Assembly (NCBI GenBank): GCA_951394045.1 | Contig: OX595991.1 | Span: 2,976,001-3,040,000, forward strand | Source of the DNA: Nitzschia sp. DOCU1 | Taxonomy: Eukaryota; Bacillariophyta; Bacillariophyceae; Bacillariales; Bacillariaceae | Length of the DNA stretch: 64,000 nt | Reading direction: 5' to 3' | Shown: piece after piece, positions 9,234-18,575 of the stretch | How the letters are laid out: every line of letters starts with the position of its first letter | Position numbering within the stretch: the stretch's first letter is position 1 | Made by a program: the position numbers and the translations under genes | Notes under the pieces: model-generated | Database searches by the model: none | Seen by the model: only the letters and a program-made list of their open reading frames with translations | What the model was told of the DNA's origin: nothing

Positions 9234-9689
9234 GAGCTCATAGCTGCGGGGGCATGAGGAAAGCTACATTGTTGGGAAGAGAAGACACAAGAATCAATCA
9301 TACTGTTGTGTCCGTCCCAATAGCTTGTGGGTAGCTATTACGATGATCGATAAAAACTTTGATTGATACGACCGCGTCCCTCCCTAAACCTGGTACTGTT
9401 ATATATGTGCTTTCCTGATAGATACTTACGTACCGACCAATCAATGACTGCGATGTCAAAATGATGACGTCGAACAGATTGACTTCTTTGACCAAACACC
9501 GCATCGCTGCCACCACTCACCGCGATCTAAAACTCTTCTTCCACTCGGTTCGACCATGGTGATGGTCATCCTCCTGCGCCACACAACACCATAGCCGAAA
9601 CCTTCCAATGAGCACGACTACAGGCCGAAAGCCTGTCGAGGTTGCAAATAAAAGCCTCCAAGATAGAGGATGAAGCAAGGAAATGAGAG
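9234..9689. other. Intergenic, nothing recognised
   Basis: 456 bases between the LNR paralogue and the kinase-like gene. A TATATA-like stretch lies near 9407. I see no ORF or repeat of note. Confidence 0.4.
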
Positions 9690-11033
9690 ATGAAGAAAGG
9701 TCATCGATACTCTCGACTTCAAGTTCTCGCCCTGTTTGGGGCGGCGTTAATAGCTCGCTTCTTCTTTTTCTTTCGTGAACGAGAGAACCTGTTTGGAGCA
9801 CAGGGATCCAATGATCTCGTGCTGGATGAGCCCTGGGGGATTCGGTTGGACTCATCTGAAAAGTCGCTGCGAGTTGTGGTCTGGACGGAGACGACTGGTG
9901 GCTGGAATGGATCCGGCACGACGACAACGACGACCCGCCGAGTCTCCTCTAAAGCAAGAAGAATAGTAGAGCTGCTGGGAGTACAGAATTGGAGGAACGA
10001 CTCTCAATACGAGTCGCTTCGGTACTATTGGAACGATCCTACTTGGAGTCAAGAGGATTCCTACGAATTCTATCCGACGTGCAACTCGGTCCACGAACTG
10101 GATCTTTCCGATCTAGCACAAGAAACATTTGAATTTCTCTACAGTGATGGTGCCTTTCGACTTTCGGCACTCTATCATCCCATTCAGTCACACCTAGGTC
10201 AGGCGCATCTTCGAATGATTCACTACGATAGACCTTTTTCTCGTGCCGACATGATCATGGCCATGACCGATGCTGCCGCCATGCAACGCCTTCAGGCCAG
10301 TCCTTGGGTCGTCTCCATCTACCAAGCATGTGGCTTGTCCATGTTGAGTGAGCTCATGACTGGGGGCACGTTAACGTCTCGACTAGCCGTTCGTTCCTTT
10401 GGCAAGAAGAATGTCAAGTATTTTCCCATGGATCGATTGCGTTATGCCGTGCAGGCAACCCATGCAGTAGCAGATGTGCATGCCGCAAAAGTGGCCAATA
10501 TGGACCTTCAATCCAAGAATTTCATGATGGATCATGAGGAACAAGTTCATTTGAATGATTTCAATTTGGCAAGGATCCAGGAAATGCGGTCTGCCTTTGC
10601 TAACAAAACTCTTGAGGACAACTTTCATCAAGACTTGATCATGCTGGGCAAAGTATTATATCCGATACGGACTGGCCGGCGTCTTCGAAAAGACATGAAT
10701 GACGGCTTTTGGAAGGACAACATGATGATTGGTGCTAATGACAAACAGCAAAATCTAACGGAGGAACATTGGGCTGTTCGTGTGCAGCAACTCAACTTTT
10801 CTAGTTTGGAGGAAGGCAAGACGACTCATCGAGCTACCCTTGCCTTGTCCACTCTGGAATGGGCAATTAGCGCCTGTTTGCAAACTGATACTCCAAGGGG
10901 TTTCCCTTCTGCCCAGCAATTGTTGTGGGGCCTCGAAGGAGCCTATGAGGAGATTCGAAATCATGCTGCCAATCGTTCGCTGTCGGATATCCAACAAATC
11001 TTTGAAAGAGGCCTACGAAAGACATCGACCTAG
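9690..11033 (+). CDS. Membrane-anchored protein kinase-like protein
   Basis: 447 aa. Seen: an N-terminal hydrophobic segment (residues 10-27) after a basic start, so a type II membrane or secreted topology; a kinase-like fold in which the catalytic loop reads NMDLQSKNFMM (about 270-281, Asp and Asn kept, HRD His-Arg replaced) and the DFG motif reads NDFNLA (about 289). Hinge-like sequence LSELMTGGTL precedes it. The Gly-rich loop is not obvious. With Asp/Asn and DFN Asp present it might still bind metal-ATP, but the unusual motifs also fit a pseudokinase. This resembles lumenal or extracellular kinase-like proteins; the substrate is unknown. Confidence 0.65.
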   Translation: MKKGHRYSRLQVLALFGAALIARFFFFFRERENLFGAQGSNDLVLDEPWGIRLDSSEKSLRVVVWTETTGGWNGSGTTTTTTRRVSSKARRIVELLGVQNWRNDSQYESLRYYWNDPTWSQEDSYEFYPTCNSVHELDLSDLAQETFEFLYSDGAFRLSALYHPIQSHLGQAHLRMIHYDRPFSRADMIMAMTDAAAMQRLQASPWVVSIYQACGLSMLSELMTGGTLTSRLAVRSFGKKNVKYFPMDRLRYAVQATHAVADVHAAKVANMDLQSKNFMMDHEEQVHLNDFNLARIQEMRSAFANKTLEDNFHQDLIMLGKVLYPIRTGRRLRKDMNDGFWKDNMMIGANDKQQNLTEEHWAVRVQQLNFSSLEEGKTTHRATLALSTLEWAISACLQTDTPRGFPSAQQLLWGLEGAYEEIRNHAANRSLSDIQQIFERGLRKTST

Positions 11034-11509
11034 GTAGGTTAAAAGTAGGCATGTAGCACTTTGGACGTAGGCTTCAACTACAAGAGCGCTCTACCGGTTG
11101 TAGATTTCGCGGGCCAGGAATGCAGAGTAGTCTCATGGGTCGTGCGGGAGTGACTCAGTCGCGAGACCTGCGCGAAGGATGTGGCAGTTGACGTGCGATG
11201 CATTTCGAATTCCTGTGACACTCCAGCGAAGGCTATTTTCACCTTTAAAATAAGCCTCCCAGCAAACGTCATTGTGCCTGCACCAATCAAAACTACTAAA
11301 ATGGGAACCGCAGCTGCTTTTGTATTCCGTTCCGTTCTTTGACTGCCTGTTCGCTCCAATGTCGATGAGTCTCCAATTCTTCGTTGATGGCATCTTTCGT
11401 CTTCCTTTTTCTTGCTTCGCGAAACTCCAATCAATGTTCCCATCGAAATGCATTTCGCGACGTGGAGATCTTGTGTCATAACATCCATTGCCCCACACTT
11501 TTGAACACA
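11034..11509. other. Intergenic, upstream region of the NDH-2 gene
   Basis: 476 bases. The frame of the downstream gene is open upstream to 11384 with an earlier ATG, but that peptide lacks signal-peptide character, so I treat it as 5' leader. Nothing else recognised. Confidence 0.4.
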
Positions 11510-13708
11510 ATGAGATTGCAAAGGTCGTTAGTTCTTTTATTAGCCTCGGCATTAGGTTGCCATGGCTTTGGCATTCACCACCACAAGTCCTTCTCGGCGA
11601 CAATAACTTCGTCGTCGTCGTCGTCGTCGTCGTCGTTGAAACCCTCAATTTCAGGCATCCGCCGAGGACGCTCACTTTATTCGACGTTGGATGAAGAAGG
11701 CACAGATCAAGAGAAACGAGAACAGCTTGAGAATATGATTGCGAATTCCGATTTCGTCAAAGATAACTTTGAAGCAAGTTTGGATGAATTGAAGCAAATG
11801 CTCAAAGATGGCGCCATATCCAACAACAATAACACTACCGACTTTCAGTTATTAACTGTACAAGATATGGGTGATGCTGTGATTGATCAAGTCTTGTTGC
11901 ATCAAAAGGAACTGGTTCGTCAACAAAAAGAAAACAACAAAGACTGGCTCAAGGAAATGGTAATGGTGCAACCTCGAGATCCATTTCTCAAATGGATTGA
12001 AGCCGATGTCTTTGATCCGACCATGAAAATCTTCAGCTCGGAACTGGGTGTCAAGGATTATGTGGAAACGTCCATCAAAAAGCCGGAACGTATTCCGGTT
12101 AGTAGCAGCATTCCACTGGATTTATTGCTGGCTCGAACCATGGATACGATTGAAGATATTGCCATTCACTTGGCCCGTATTCCTTATGAAAAAGGAACGG
12201 CACAAATCTCACCTGAAAAGGAACAAAAACGCAAGACGGTCGTTGTACTGGGCAGTGGCTGGGCGGCACATGCTCTCATGAAAGTGGCGGATAATTCCAA
12301 ACTTCGATTGATTGTGGTCAGTCCGGCGAATCATTTCGTCTTTACACCCATGTTGGCATCGTCGGCTGTGGGAACGGTGGAATATCGAAGCATGACCGAA
12401 GCGGTACGTTCGGCCAATCCAATGATTGACGACTATCTAGAGGGCAAGGCTACGGCTGTCGATGTTCACAACAAAAAAGTGACGGTCCAGCTCAACAGCC
12501 TCTTGGAAAATGTCAAAGAAGGGGAGCCACCGGTTATTGAATTGGATTATGACCATTTAATTGTTTCAGTGGGATGCCGGGTGGACAGCAAGGGTGTTCC
12601 AGGAGCCGACAAGGCACTCCGTCTCAAGACGACAGACGATGCCGTCAAGCTTCGCAAGGCAATTGGAGAGTGCTTTGAATATGCTAGTCGCCCCGATGTA
12701 GCCGGACCTGACAAGACGGAAGAACGCCGCAAACGTGCCACTTTCTTCATTGTCGGCGGTGGTCCTACGGGCGTCGAACTCGCCGGTGAAATGTTGGATT
12801 TGGCAGCGGATATTACTCGACCGCACAAGGGAGCCTACCCCAGACTCAAGGATGACATTCGAGTCGTTCTGGCGCAAAGTGGACCGGAACTCGTCCCCCA
12901 GTTTGACGAGCGATTGCGCCAAGAAGCTCTGAATTCACTCACAAGGAAAGGATGTGAAGTGTATTTGAATACACGCGTAAGTGAAGTGGGGGATAATTTT
13001 GCTACCCTCAGTACCAAACAGTTTGATGAAGAAACAGGAGAGCTGGTGGGTAACAAAGAATTCAAGATTGATACGGGCTTGACTGTATGGTGTGCTGGTA
13101 CGGCGCCTGTCAGCTTTGTCAGTCAGCTCTTGGACCAGCTGCCAGAGGAGGCCCGCAATAAGGATGGCCGCATCAAGGTTGACAAATGGCTTCGACCCCC
13201 CATGCCCAGCAAAGAGTTGATGGGTTCCATCTTGGTTTTGGGAGATGCCGCAGCCTTCCCCGAAGGCGACGAAAAGATTACCATTGATAAACTGCTCCCG
13301 CAGACGGCACAAGTGGCAGGTCAACAGGGCGCCTATGCTGCAAGAATGCTTTGTCGAGGATATGACTTGACCGCTTCGCCACCAGTACTTCAATGCACTG
13401 AAGGCTCGGAGAAATGTGAGGTATACTACGATCCCTTGATGACACAGTGGCTCCAAGTCCGTGGCATCACGACAGCTCCACAGTTTGCCTTTTTGAACTT
13501 GGGTCTGCTAGCGTATTTGGGAGGTGGTGAAGCGTTGTCGCAAATACAGCTTGGCGATTTCCCAGTCTTTTCCTACTTTGGCTCCATTGCTTTCGTCCTG
13601 TGGAGAAGTGTCTATCTGGTGAAGCAAGTCGCGACTCGAAATCGTGTCCTGGTAACCTTTGATTGGATCAAGAGCGCGCTCTTTGGTCGTGACATGACCC
13701 GTTTCTAA
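11510..13708 (+). CDS. Type II NAD(P)H:quinone oxidoreductase (alternative NDH), probably plastid
   Basis: 732 aa. Non-proton-pumping flavoenzyme passing electrons from NAD(P)H to quinone. Seen: FAD-binding motif VVVLGSGWAAHALMK (about 244-258), NAD(P)H-binding motif FFIVGGGPTGVELAGE (about 413-428), VLGDAAAFP and the C-terminal LPQTAQVAGQQG signature of the NDH-2 family. The N-terminus (LVLLLASALGCHGFG) is a signal peptide followed by Phe, which fits a diatom plastid presequence; a TCG repeat encodes a Ser run in the transit region. Residues 60-240 are a charged helical extension not typical of bacterial NDH-2. The start chosen is the ATG that begins the signal peptide. Confidence 0.9.
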   Translation: MRLQRSLVLLLASALGCHGFGIHHHKSFSATITSSSSSSSSSLKPSISGIRRGRSLYSTLDEEGTDQEKREQLENMIANSDFVKDNFEASLDELKQMLKDGAISNNNNTTDFQLLTVQDMGDAVIDQVLLHQKELVRQQKENNKDWLKEMVMVQPRDPFLKWIEADVFDPTMKIFSSELGVKDYVETSIKKPERIPVSSSIPLDLLLARTMDTIEDIAIHLARIPYEKGTAQISPEKEQKRKTVVVLGSGWAAHALMKVADNSKLRLIVVSPANHFVFTPMLASSAVGTVEYRSMTEAVRSANPMIDDYLEGKATAVDVHNKKVTVQLNSLLENVKEGEPPVIELDYDHLIVSVGCRVDSKGVPGADKALRLKTTDDAVKLRKAIGECFEYASRPDVAGPDKTEERRKRATFFIVGGGPTGVELAGEMLDLAADITRPHKGAYPRLKDDIRVVLAQSGPELVPQFDERLRQEALNSLTRKGCEVYLNTRVSEVGDNFATLSTKQFDEETGELVGNKEFKIDTGLTVWCAGTAPVSFVSQLLDQLPEEARNKDGRIKVDKWLRPPMPSKELMGSILVLGDAAAFPEGDEKITIDKLLPQTAQVAGQQGAYAARMLCRGYDLTASPPVLQCTEGSEKCEVYYDPLMTQWLQVRGITTAPQFAFLNLGLLAYLGGGEALSQIQLGDFPVFSYFGSIAFVLWRSVYLVKQVATRNRVLVTFDWIKSALFGRDMTRF

Positions 13709-13950
13709 AGCAGCATTCGTCGGCATGGAACTAACAAGACAACTACGAGGGGCGAGCCACAACAAGAGCATGCACATCACCGTGGTACTACCCAATTTAC
13801 AAGCCGCATCCTTGGCGTCAAGCTGACAAAGCAATCCTGATGAGCGGCCAACAAAACAAATGTAGATACATTGGCCACCCAAAAGTCCAAGAAAACAGAG
13901 CGATTATAATGCAAGATAAGACAGCAAAAATTCCTTGCACTACCCTAGCA

Positions 13951-16900
13951 TTATCGGATTTGGGCCAAAAAGTCTTGTCGGGACCCTACTAATTCTTCAA
14001 AATCAGGCGAAATTCGTGTGTCTCCAACCAGCCTGTCAAATTCAAGTAGCTCGAACAAAACACTGGTCGCCCCCGACTCCACCTGTACCGCCTGGACGCA
14101 TTCACAAACTCCACAATAAAGATACCTCGACTTTGTTCCGTCCCTCGCGAAAAGAATCACTTTCTTGTCTTCGTTCGCCGTGTCACTCGACTTTGTGACG
14201 TATTGGAACAAAGAAGCTTCGCTCGAGTTTCCCGATTTTGCCTTGGGATTTAGACGGAACGAAAGTTGGCGCCCGCCTTTGTAAAACTCGCTGAATGTCC
14301 GTCCTTCCATGGCCCAGCCTTGATAGGGACGGGTGCCAAAGTGACAAAAGACGATCCAAGCGTTGGTCGTCTCCACCACTCCAGCGCGACGGTTAAAGCC
14401 CACATACGTTCCTTCGGGGAAGGTGTTCAAGAGTTCGTGCCCAACGACACGAAATACGCACGACTCTTTCGTGTAACCCAATCTAATACCAGGTAAGGGA
14501 AGATTGTCGAGGTTTCCGGCCAACGTTTTGAGCTCTACCGGTTTGGGGCGCTTGGTCCCAAATGTGGTGATTTTGCTGAGATGTGCCCTTTCTTTCTTGG
14601 AAAGATGAGGCTGCTCAGAAAGCTGCAATGGAATCAGCTTTGGCAACGCCGGTGCCTCTTGGTCTGATGGCCAGCACTGGCGAGCAATGTGCTGCCCCAA
14701 TGCTCTCTTGATAGTGCCCATGGGGACTTCGTAGGTGTGTTGTTCATCGGGTGTCTCGACTTTCGTGTATCTAACATTGAATCGGAGACTTGCGTGGATT
14801 TTAAAGAATTGACCATTGTAGCGATCCACCACTGTGTTCTTCTTGACCATGGTGCTAAGCAGGAGCGGGAGTACAGCGGCGTCGAGCATAGCGTATTCGA
14901 TTTGGTCCTGAGACAGAGGTCGTGTTGACCAGTCAGAACATTGCTGTTCCTTGTCCAGACGCTTGCCCAACAGTAACGCTGTAATCTTCTTCAAGCTCGA
15001 TATGCTCTGTCGACTAGACTTTGAGTGGAGGAGCAGCGAGACGGTCTGAAGATCGATGACTGAAGAAAACTGCGAGAAGCAATTGAGGTGTGGGAAGGAG
15101 GCAGCCAGCTTGCCAAAATCTTGCATTGCCGCGTAGCCCAGAAGTGGGAGGTGAGGACTCGAAAATAATTTAGAAAGGACACGATTGAGTTGAGTTTCCA
15201 GTTCGCTTGCGATTTGGGGATTTGTCCGAAAGTCTTGACAAAGCACCTGAAGATCGACCAAGAACACATTCCTTTGGGTACTCAACTGCAGGGTAGCTAC
15301 AGGATTGTCAGTACCACCCCCGTCACCTGGTTTCCATTCACAATCCACGCCCCACACAGAGTGCACCAACTTCTCATCGGGAGACATGTCGTGTTGCTGC
15401 AGCGGATCCAGCAGACTAGCAAGGCTCCTGTCGACTGCTTGTTCCAGTAGCAAAATCGTGTTTGAGTCGCTAACGACCACCAATTGCTCCACTGGAGAAG
15501 GTGTTGGATTTAATACCTCTTCAATAGTCAGGCGGGGCAAGCTATTGATCGAAGGCGTCAGGAAGAGCTCTTTTCTTTGTGGTGAATGTGGGCGGGTGAC
15601 AGGAGAAGTCAATTTTCGTCGAGGTGACCGTGGTCGTGGCTGCGTAAAGGTGATCTGGCCATCCCCGCTCACTGGAAGAAGGTTGGCAGCCTCGAGAGAC
15701 CGGGCTTCTCTTACCCACCATCGGACTGTCGGTCGAATGCTGCGAGGCTCGAAGACGGTGGGCATCCCACCATGAACAGTGTCCGGAAGTGCGTCATGGA
15801 CAGATTCCTGAAATCTGCGGATTTGGTTGGAAATGTCGTCAATGCCTAAATTGTCCTGATCGATGGGAAATCTAGGATCCAGATCCCCGTATAACTTTCT
15901 ATCCGAGTTGGTCTCGCGATAGTTGACGAAGGCACCTCCTGCTTTGAGTTGTGCGGCCTCCGTTTCAAATATAAACTTGCATGCATCTTCTTTCAGATGG
16001 CTTACCGCGATGCTGGCCGGTGTCTGCCCTTTGTTGTTGACGATCAGAAGGTTGGCTCCTTCAGCAACTAAATAACGCACAACATCTTCCCGGCACTGTG
16101 TCAAGGCGAAAAATATGGGGGTCTTGCCATAATTTCCCTCTCCTCTGGAAATCATGTTCACCAAATCCAGATCTGGATAGAGCGACTTCGCCGTGCGCAC
16201 TAGATACTTCACAGATTCAAAATCTCCTCTCCATGCACATAAGTGAAGCGCATTTTTGTCCATGCCATTGGCCGTCGATACAAAGAATAGGTCTGGAAAA
16301 TCGCCTTGTGAAACGGCCTCGTTCACCAGCTTCTTCATGTCTTCCACGCGGCCCTGTTTGCGAGCAGTTGTTCTAAGGAGTTTTGCTTTATCCACAAGCC
16401 TATCGAACTGTTGGTATTCCTTCAACCGATCCTTTGGCTCGGGTTGCCGACTGAAGCGCTCTAGTTTCCGTTGCTTTCGAATTTCTACGGGCGACATGCT
16501 ATGCTCTTCTCGGGACTTTGAGTTCAGACTGGAAGGAGATTGCGGCCTACTGGATTGAACAAAATCACCGAATGCCGCACCCTTTTCACTCGCTTCCGCC
16601 ACTCTCAAGAACTCCGAGAGGGGCAGCAAAAGACTTTTCCCCAGGACTCCTGCACCGATGCTACCTGTCGTTACATTGGTTGCATCTGCAATGGCACTGT
16701 CCACGTACAACTTCATTGCCGTGTCATGTCCTATTGGTGGCATGCATCCTGACTTGAAACCAGTAAGAGACTCTGCAATCTGCTGCGGTGCTATGCTCAA
16801 CCGTGAAGGTGTGCAACCAAAGGGTAGATCGTTTTGCTTGTAAACAAGATCTCGAAGAAGCGACAGTTCTACTTTGTCTTCCATTTTCAGCGCCGTCACG

Positions 16901-17316
16901 ATGTAAAATTTGTCGACGAAGCCTGTCGCATGGTCGTTGTGGTTGCATGAAACTTCCCAGACTAGCGTCTTGATCTCCACCGTAGTATTGTTGAACTGGG
17001 ATGAAACACCTTCGAATTCTGATGTATCCTTCTTTTCTTCGTTCCCTTGAGATGCCGTTTCTATGCGAGACCAATCCTCATCATCGCACAGAGTCATGTG
17101 CTCGATCTTCACTCCTGCCTCCTGTAGGCGTTGTTGCAGTGGAGTTAGCGTGCAGTCATCGCCTTGGATCAACATTGTTGCGGATGGACTGCAGAAGAGG
17201 CAACGTCTATGCACAAATCGTATGTTTCGAAACAAAATATTCCTTGTCGGCGCGAGCGCCCAGCCATAAAAGGCTATTGATGCTGAGAATATGGACAGGA
17301 ACCAACAGCATCGCAT
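13951..17316 (-). CDS. YbaK-like + ankyrin + DEDDy 3'-5' exonuclease fusion protein
   Basis: 1121 aa in one exon. Seen in order: signal-like N-terminus ending GWALAPTR (resembles the plastid AFAP junction); a YbaK/ProX aminoacyl-tRNA deacylase-like region at about 90-260 with LTGFKSGCMPPIGH; Ser/basic linker; two or three ankyrin-type repeats at about 350-440 (NALHLCAWRGDFESVKYL, KTPIFFALTQCREDVVRYL); linker; a 3'-5' exonuclease domain at about 650-820 with exo I GVDCEW, exo II GYAAMQDFGK and exo III YAMLDAA, so all DEDDy acids are present; then about 250 residues I do not recognise. YbaK proteins remove mischarged amino acids from tRNA, and EXD/WRN-type exonucleases trim RNA or DNA. An RNA-linked role in the plastid is inference. 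Confidence 0.8.
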   Translation of the reverse strand: MRCCWFLSIFSASIAFYGWALAPTRNILFRNIRFVHRRCLFCSPSATMLIQGDDCTLTPLQQRLQEAGVKIEHMTLCDDEDWSRIETASQGNEEKKDTSEFEGVSSQFNNTTVEIKTLVWEVSCNHNDHATGFVDKFYIVTALKMEDKVELSLLRDLVYKQNDLPFGCTPSRLSIAPQQIAESLTGFKSGCMPPIGHDTAMKLYVDSAIADATNVTTGSIGAGVLGKSLLLPLSEFLRVAEASEKGAAFGDFVQSSRPQSPSSLNSKSREEHSMSPVEIRKQRKLERFSRQPEPKDRLKEYQQFDRLVDKAKLLRTTARKQGRVEDMKKLVNEAVSQGDFPDLFFVSTANGMDKNALHLCAWRGDFESVKYLVRTAKSLYPDLDLVNMISRGEGNYGKTPIFFALTQCREDVVRYLVAEGANLLIVNNKGQTPASIAVSHLKEDACKFIFETEAAQLKAGGAFVNYRETNSDRKLYGDLDPRFPIDQDNLGIDDISNQIRRFQESVHDALPDTVHGGMPTVFEPRSIRPTVRWWVREARSLEAANLLPVSGDGQITFTQPRPRSPRRKLTSPVTRPHSPQRKELFLTPSINSLPRLTIEEVLNPTPSPVEQLVVVSDSNTILLLEQAVDRSLASLLDPLQQHDMSPDEKLVHSVWGVDCEWKPGDGGGTDNPVATLQLSTQRNVFLVDLQVLCQDFRTNPQIASELETQLNRVLSKLFSSPHLPLLGYAAMQDFGKLAASFPHLNCFSQFSSVIDLQTVSLLLHSKSSRQSISSLKKITALLLGKRLDKEQQCSDWSTRPLSQDQIEYAMLDAAVLPLLLSTMVKKNTVVDRYNGQFFKIHASLRFNVRYTKVETPDEQHTYEVPMGTIKRALGQHIARQCWPSDQEAPALPKLIPLQLSEQPHLSKKERAHLSKITTFGTKRPKPVELKTLAGNLDNLPLPGIRLGYTKESCVFRVVGHELLNTFPEGTYVGFNRRAGVVETTNAWIVFCHFGTRPYQGWAMEGRTFSEFYKGGRQLSFRLNPKAKSGNSSEASLFQYVTKSSDTANEDKKVILFARDGTKSRYLYCGVCECVQAVQVESGATSVLFELLEFDRLVGDTRISPDFEELVGSRQDFLAQIR

Positions 17317-17337
17317 GGTTCACTTCCGTTCGATTCT

Positions 17338-18575
17338 GCCAGAAATTATGACTCAGGATACCTTTCTGTCATTGTCGCGCTGCGGCGAAGGAAGTGCGGA
17401 TTGAATCGAATCGAAAACTAAAAAAAGAGGGTGGATGGAAAACACGTCGATCGATGACGTTCGCAGGAACAGGACGGCGAAGACGAATCCAACCAATCAG
17501 ATCTGCGGAAATTCCAGACATGGATGATCAACCCGAGCCGAACAATCCAAATCGCTTTCCCATTTGGCCACTTGGGTAGGCTATGACGAGTAGAAAGTAC
17601 GTGTTTTTTCGTCACCAAGTTGATAGCCTAACGCTACTTTCCTCTATCAGAGTAATAGAATGCTACGAGGGATCTTGCTACTTTTTAAAATTGCCAACAA
17701 ATCGTGGTCCCCCCAAAACAAGTACTAGGTCCAATGTTCTTTACTCAGAACCTGCCAAGGGAATCTCGAATTCTGCATCGTCTCCTTGCCACCAGATGAT
17801 TTCATCTCGTTCGTCGCACTCCTCGTGCTCGTTGCTCGTCGTGCGTCGAATTCTCCTTGTTACTGGCAAACGAGACGTACGGGGAAGTTTCAAGGAGTCC
17901 ATCTCAGTAGGCTTGAACAAGCGGCCGACGCCGATGCATTCAACGTCTTCCGCTTCTTCCATATCGAATAACATGTTTGGGAGCATTGCTGGGGGGGCAC
18001 CACCTAGAGGGATTTCGTACTCATCGCTCTCCTTCTCGACTTGCTGTTGGGGGAACCCTGATTTAGTTTGTCGGCGTTCACGAAGCCTGCGAACACGGCC
18101 CTCAACGAGCTTCAGGGAATCCTCATCGTCATCATAGTGGCGACGGGGGTAGTGGCGGTGGTTTGACGGCGTGGCTTGTTCTTCGCCATCTTGTGCCTCA
18201 TGATGATGAAGCGACGCGACAATATTGGCAAGAACACCAAGGGAACAAGTGGAGCTAAGAGTTGAATCATCATCGCGATCTGCATCGAGGGCACGGCGGA
18301 CATTTGCCATCGACCTTCGAATGGCATCAGAGATTTCAATGATCGTCTGCTGCTCAAAGAAGACGCGGCCAGCGTCGATGGCAAGAAAGTCCATTTCTTG
18401 GTGTTGTTCTTCATCGTTGCTGTCGCTATAACGAATAATAGGGTCAACGTTTGTTCGAATTGTCATGATGAACGGGGTCTAGTAGTAGGTATTGTAGCTT
18501 TGTGATGGACACTGTTGTGAAATTGTGAGACGTTTTTAGCATCGTGCTCAATTTGTCGGTTTCGGGTTGGGGAAC
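17338..18575. repeat. Segmental direct duplication, copy A
   Basis: Copy A of a direct duplication. It begins with GCCAGAAATTATGACTCAGG, which recurs at about 19957 followed by the same GATACCTTTCTGTC and GGCGAAGG words. It includes the conserved stretch 17456-17620, the gene at 17741-18466 and its promoter. The limits are approximate because similarity fades at the ends. Confidence 0.75.
17741..18466 (-). CDS. Unknown acidic, Arg-rich protein, duplicate A
   Basis: 241 aa, no signal peptide or membrane helix. Seen: N-terminal MTIRTNVDP, an amphipathic segment IIEISDAIRRSMANVRRALD, a His-rich patch, a basic helix VRRLRERRQ, and an acidic tail with IIWWQGDDAEFEIP near the C-terminus. I do not recognise a family. 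Its close duplicate is at 20366-21169. Differences between the copies include several in-frame insertions and deletions in low-complexity stretches, so both frames have been kept open; this supports both being real and translated. Confidence 0.65.
   Translation of the reverse strand: MTIRTNVDPIIRYSDSNDEEQHQEMDFLAIDAGRVFFEQQTIIEISDAIRRSMANVRRALDADRDDDSTLSSTCSLGVLANIVASLHHHEAQDGEEQATPSNHRHYPRRHYDDDEDSLKLVEGRVRRLRERRQTKSGFPQQQVEKESDEYEIPLGGAPPAMLPNMLFDMEEAEDVECIGVGRLFKPTEMDSLKLPRTSRLPVTRRIRRTTSNEHEECDERDEIIWWQGDDAEFEIPLAGSE

Noticed and set aside
11133..11675. 180-codon minus-strand ORF upstream of and overlapping the NDH-2 gene
   Set aside because: Overlaps the signal peptide and TCG run of NDH-2; its Thr run is only the antisense of that repeat.
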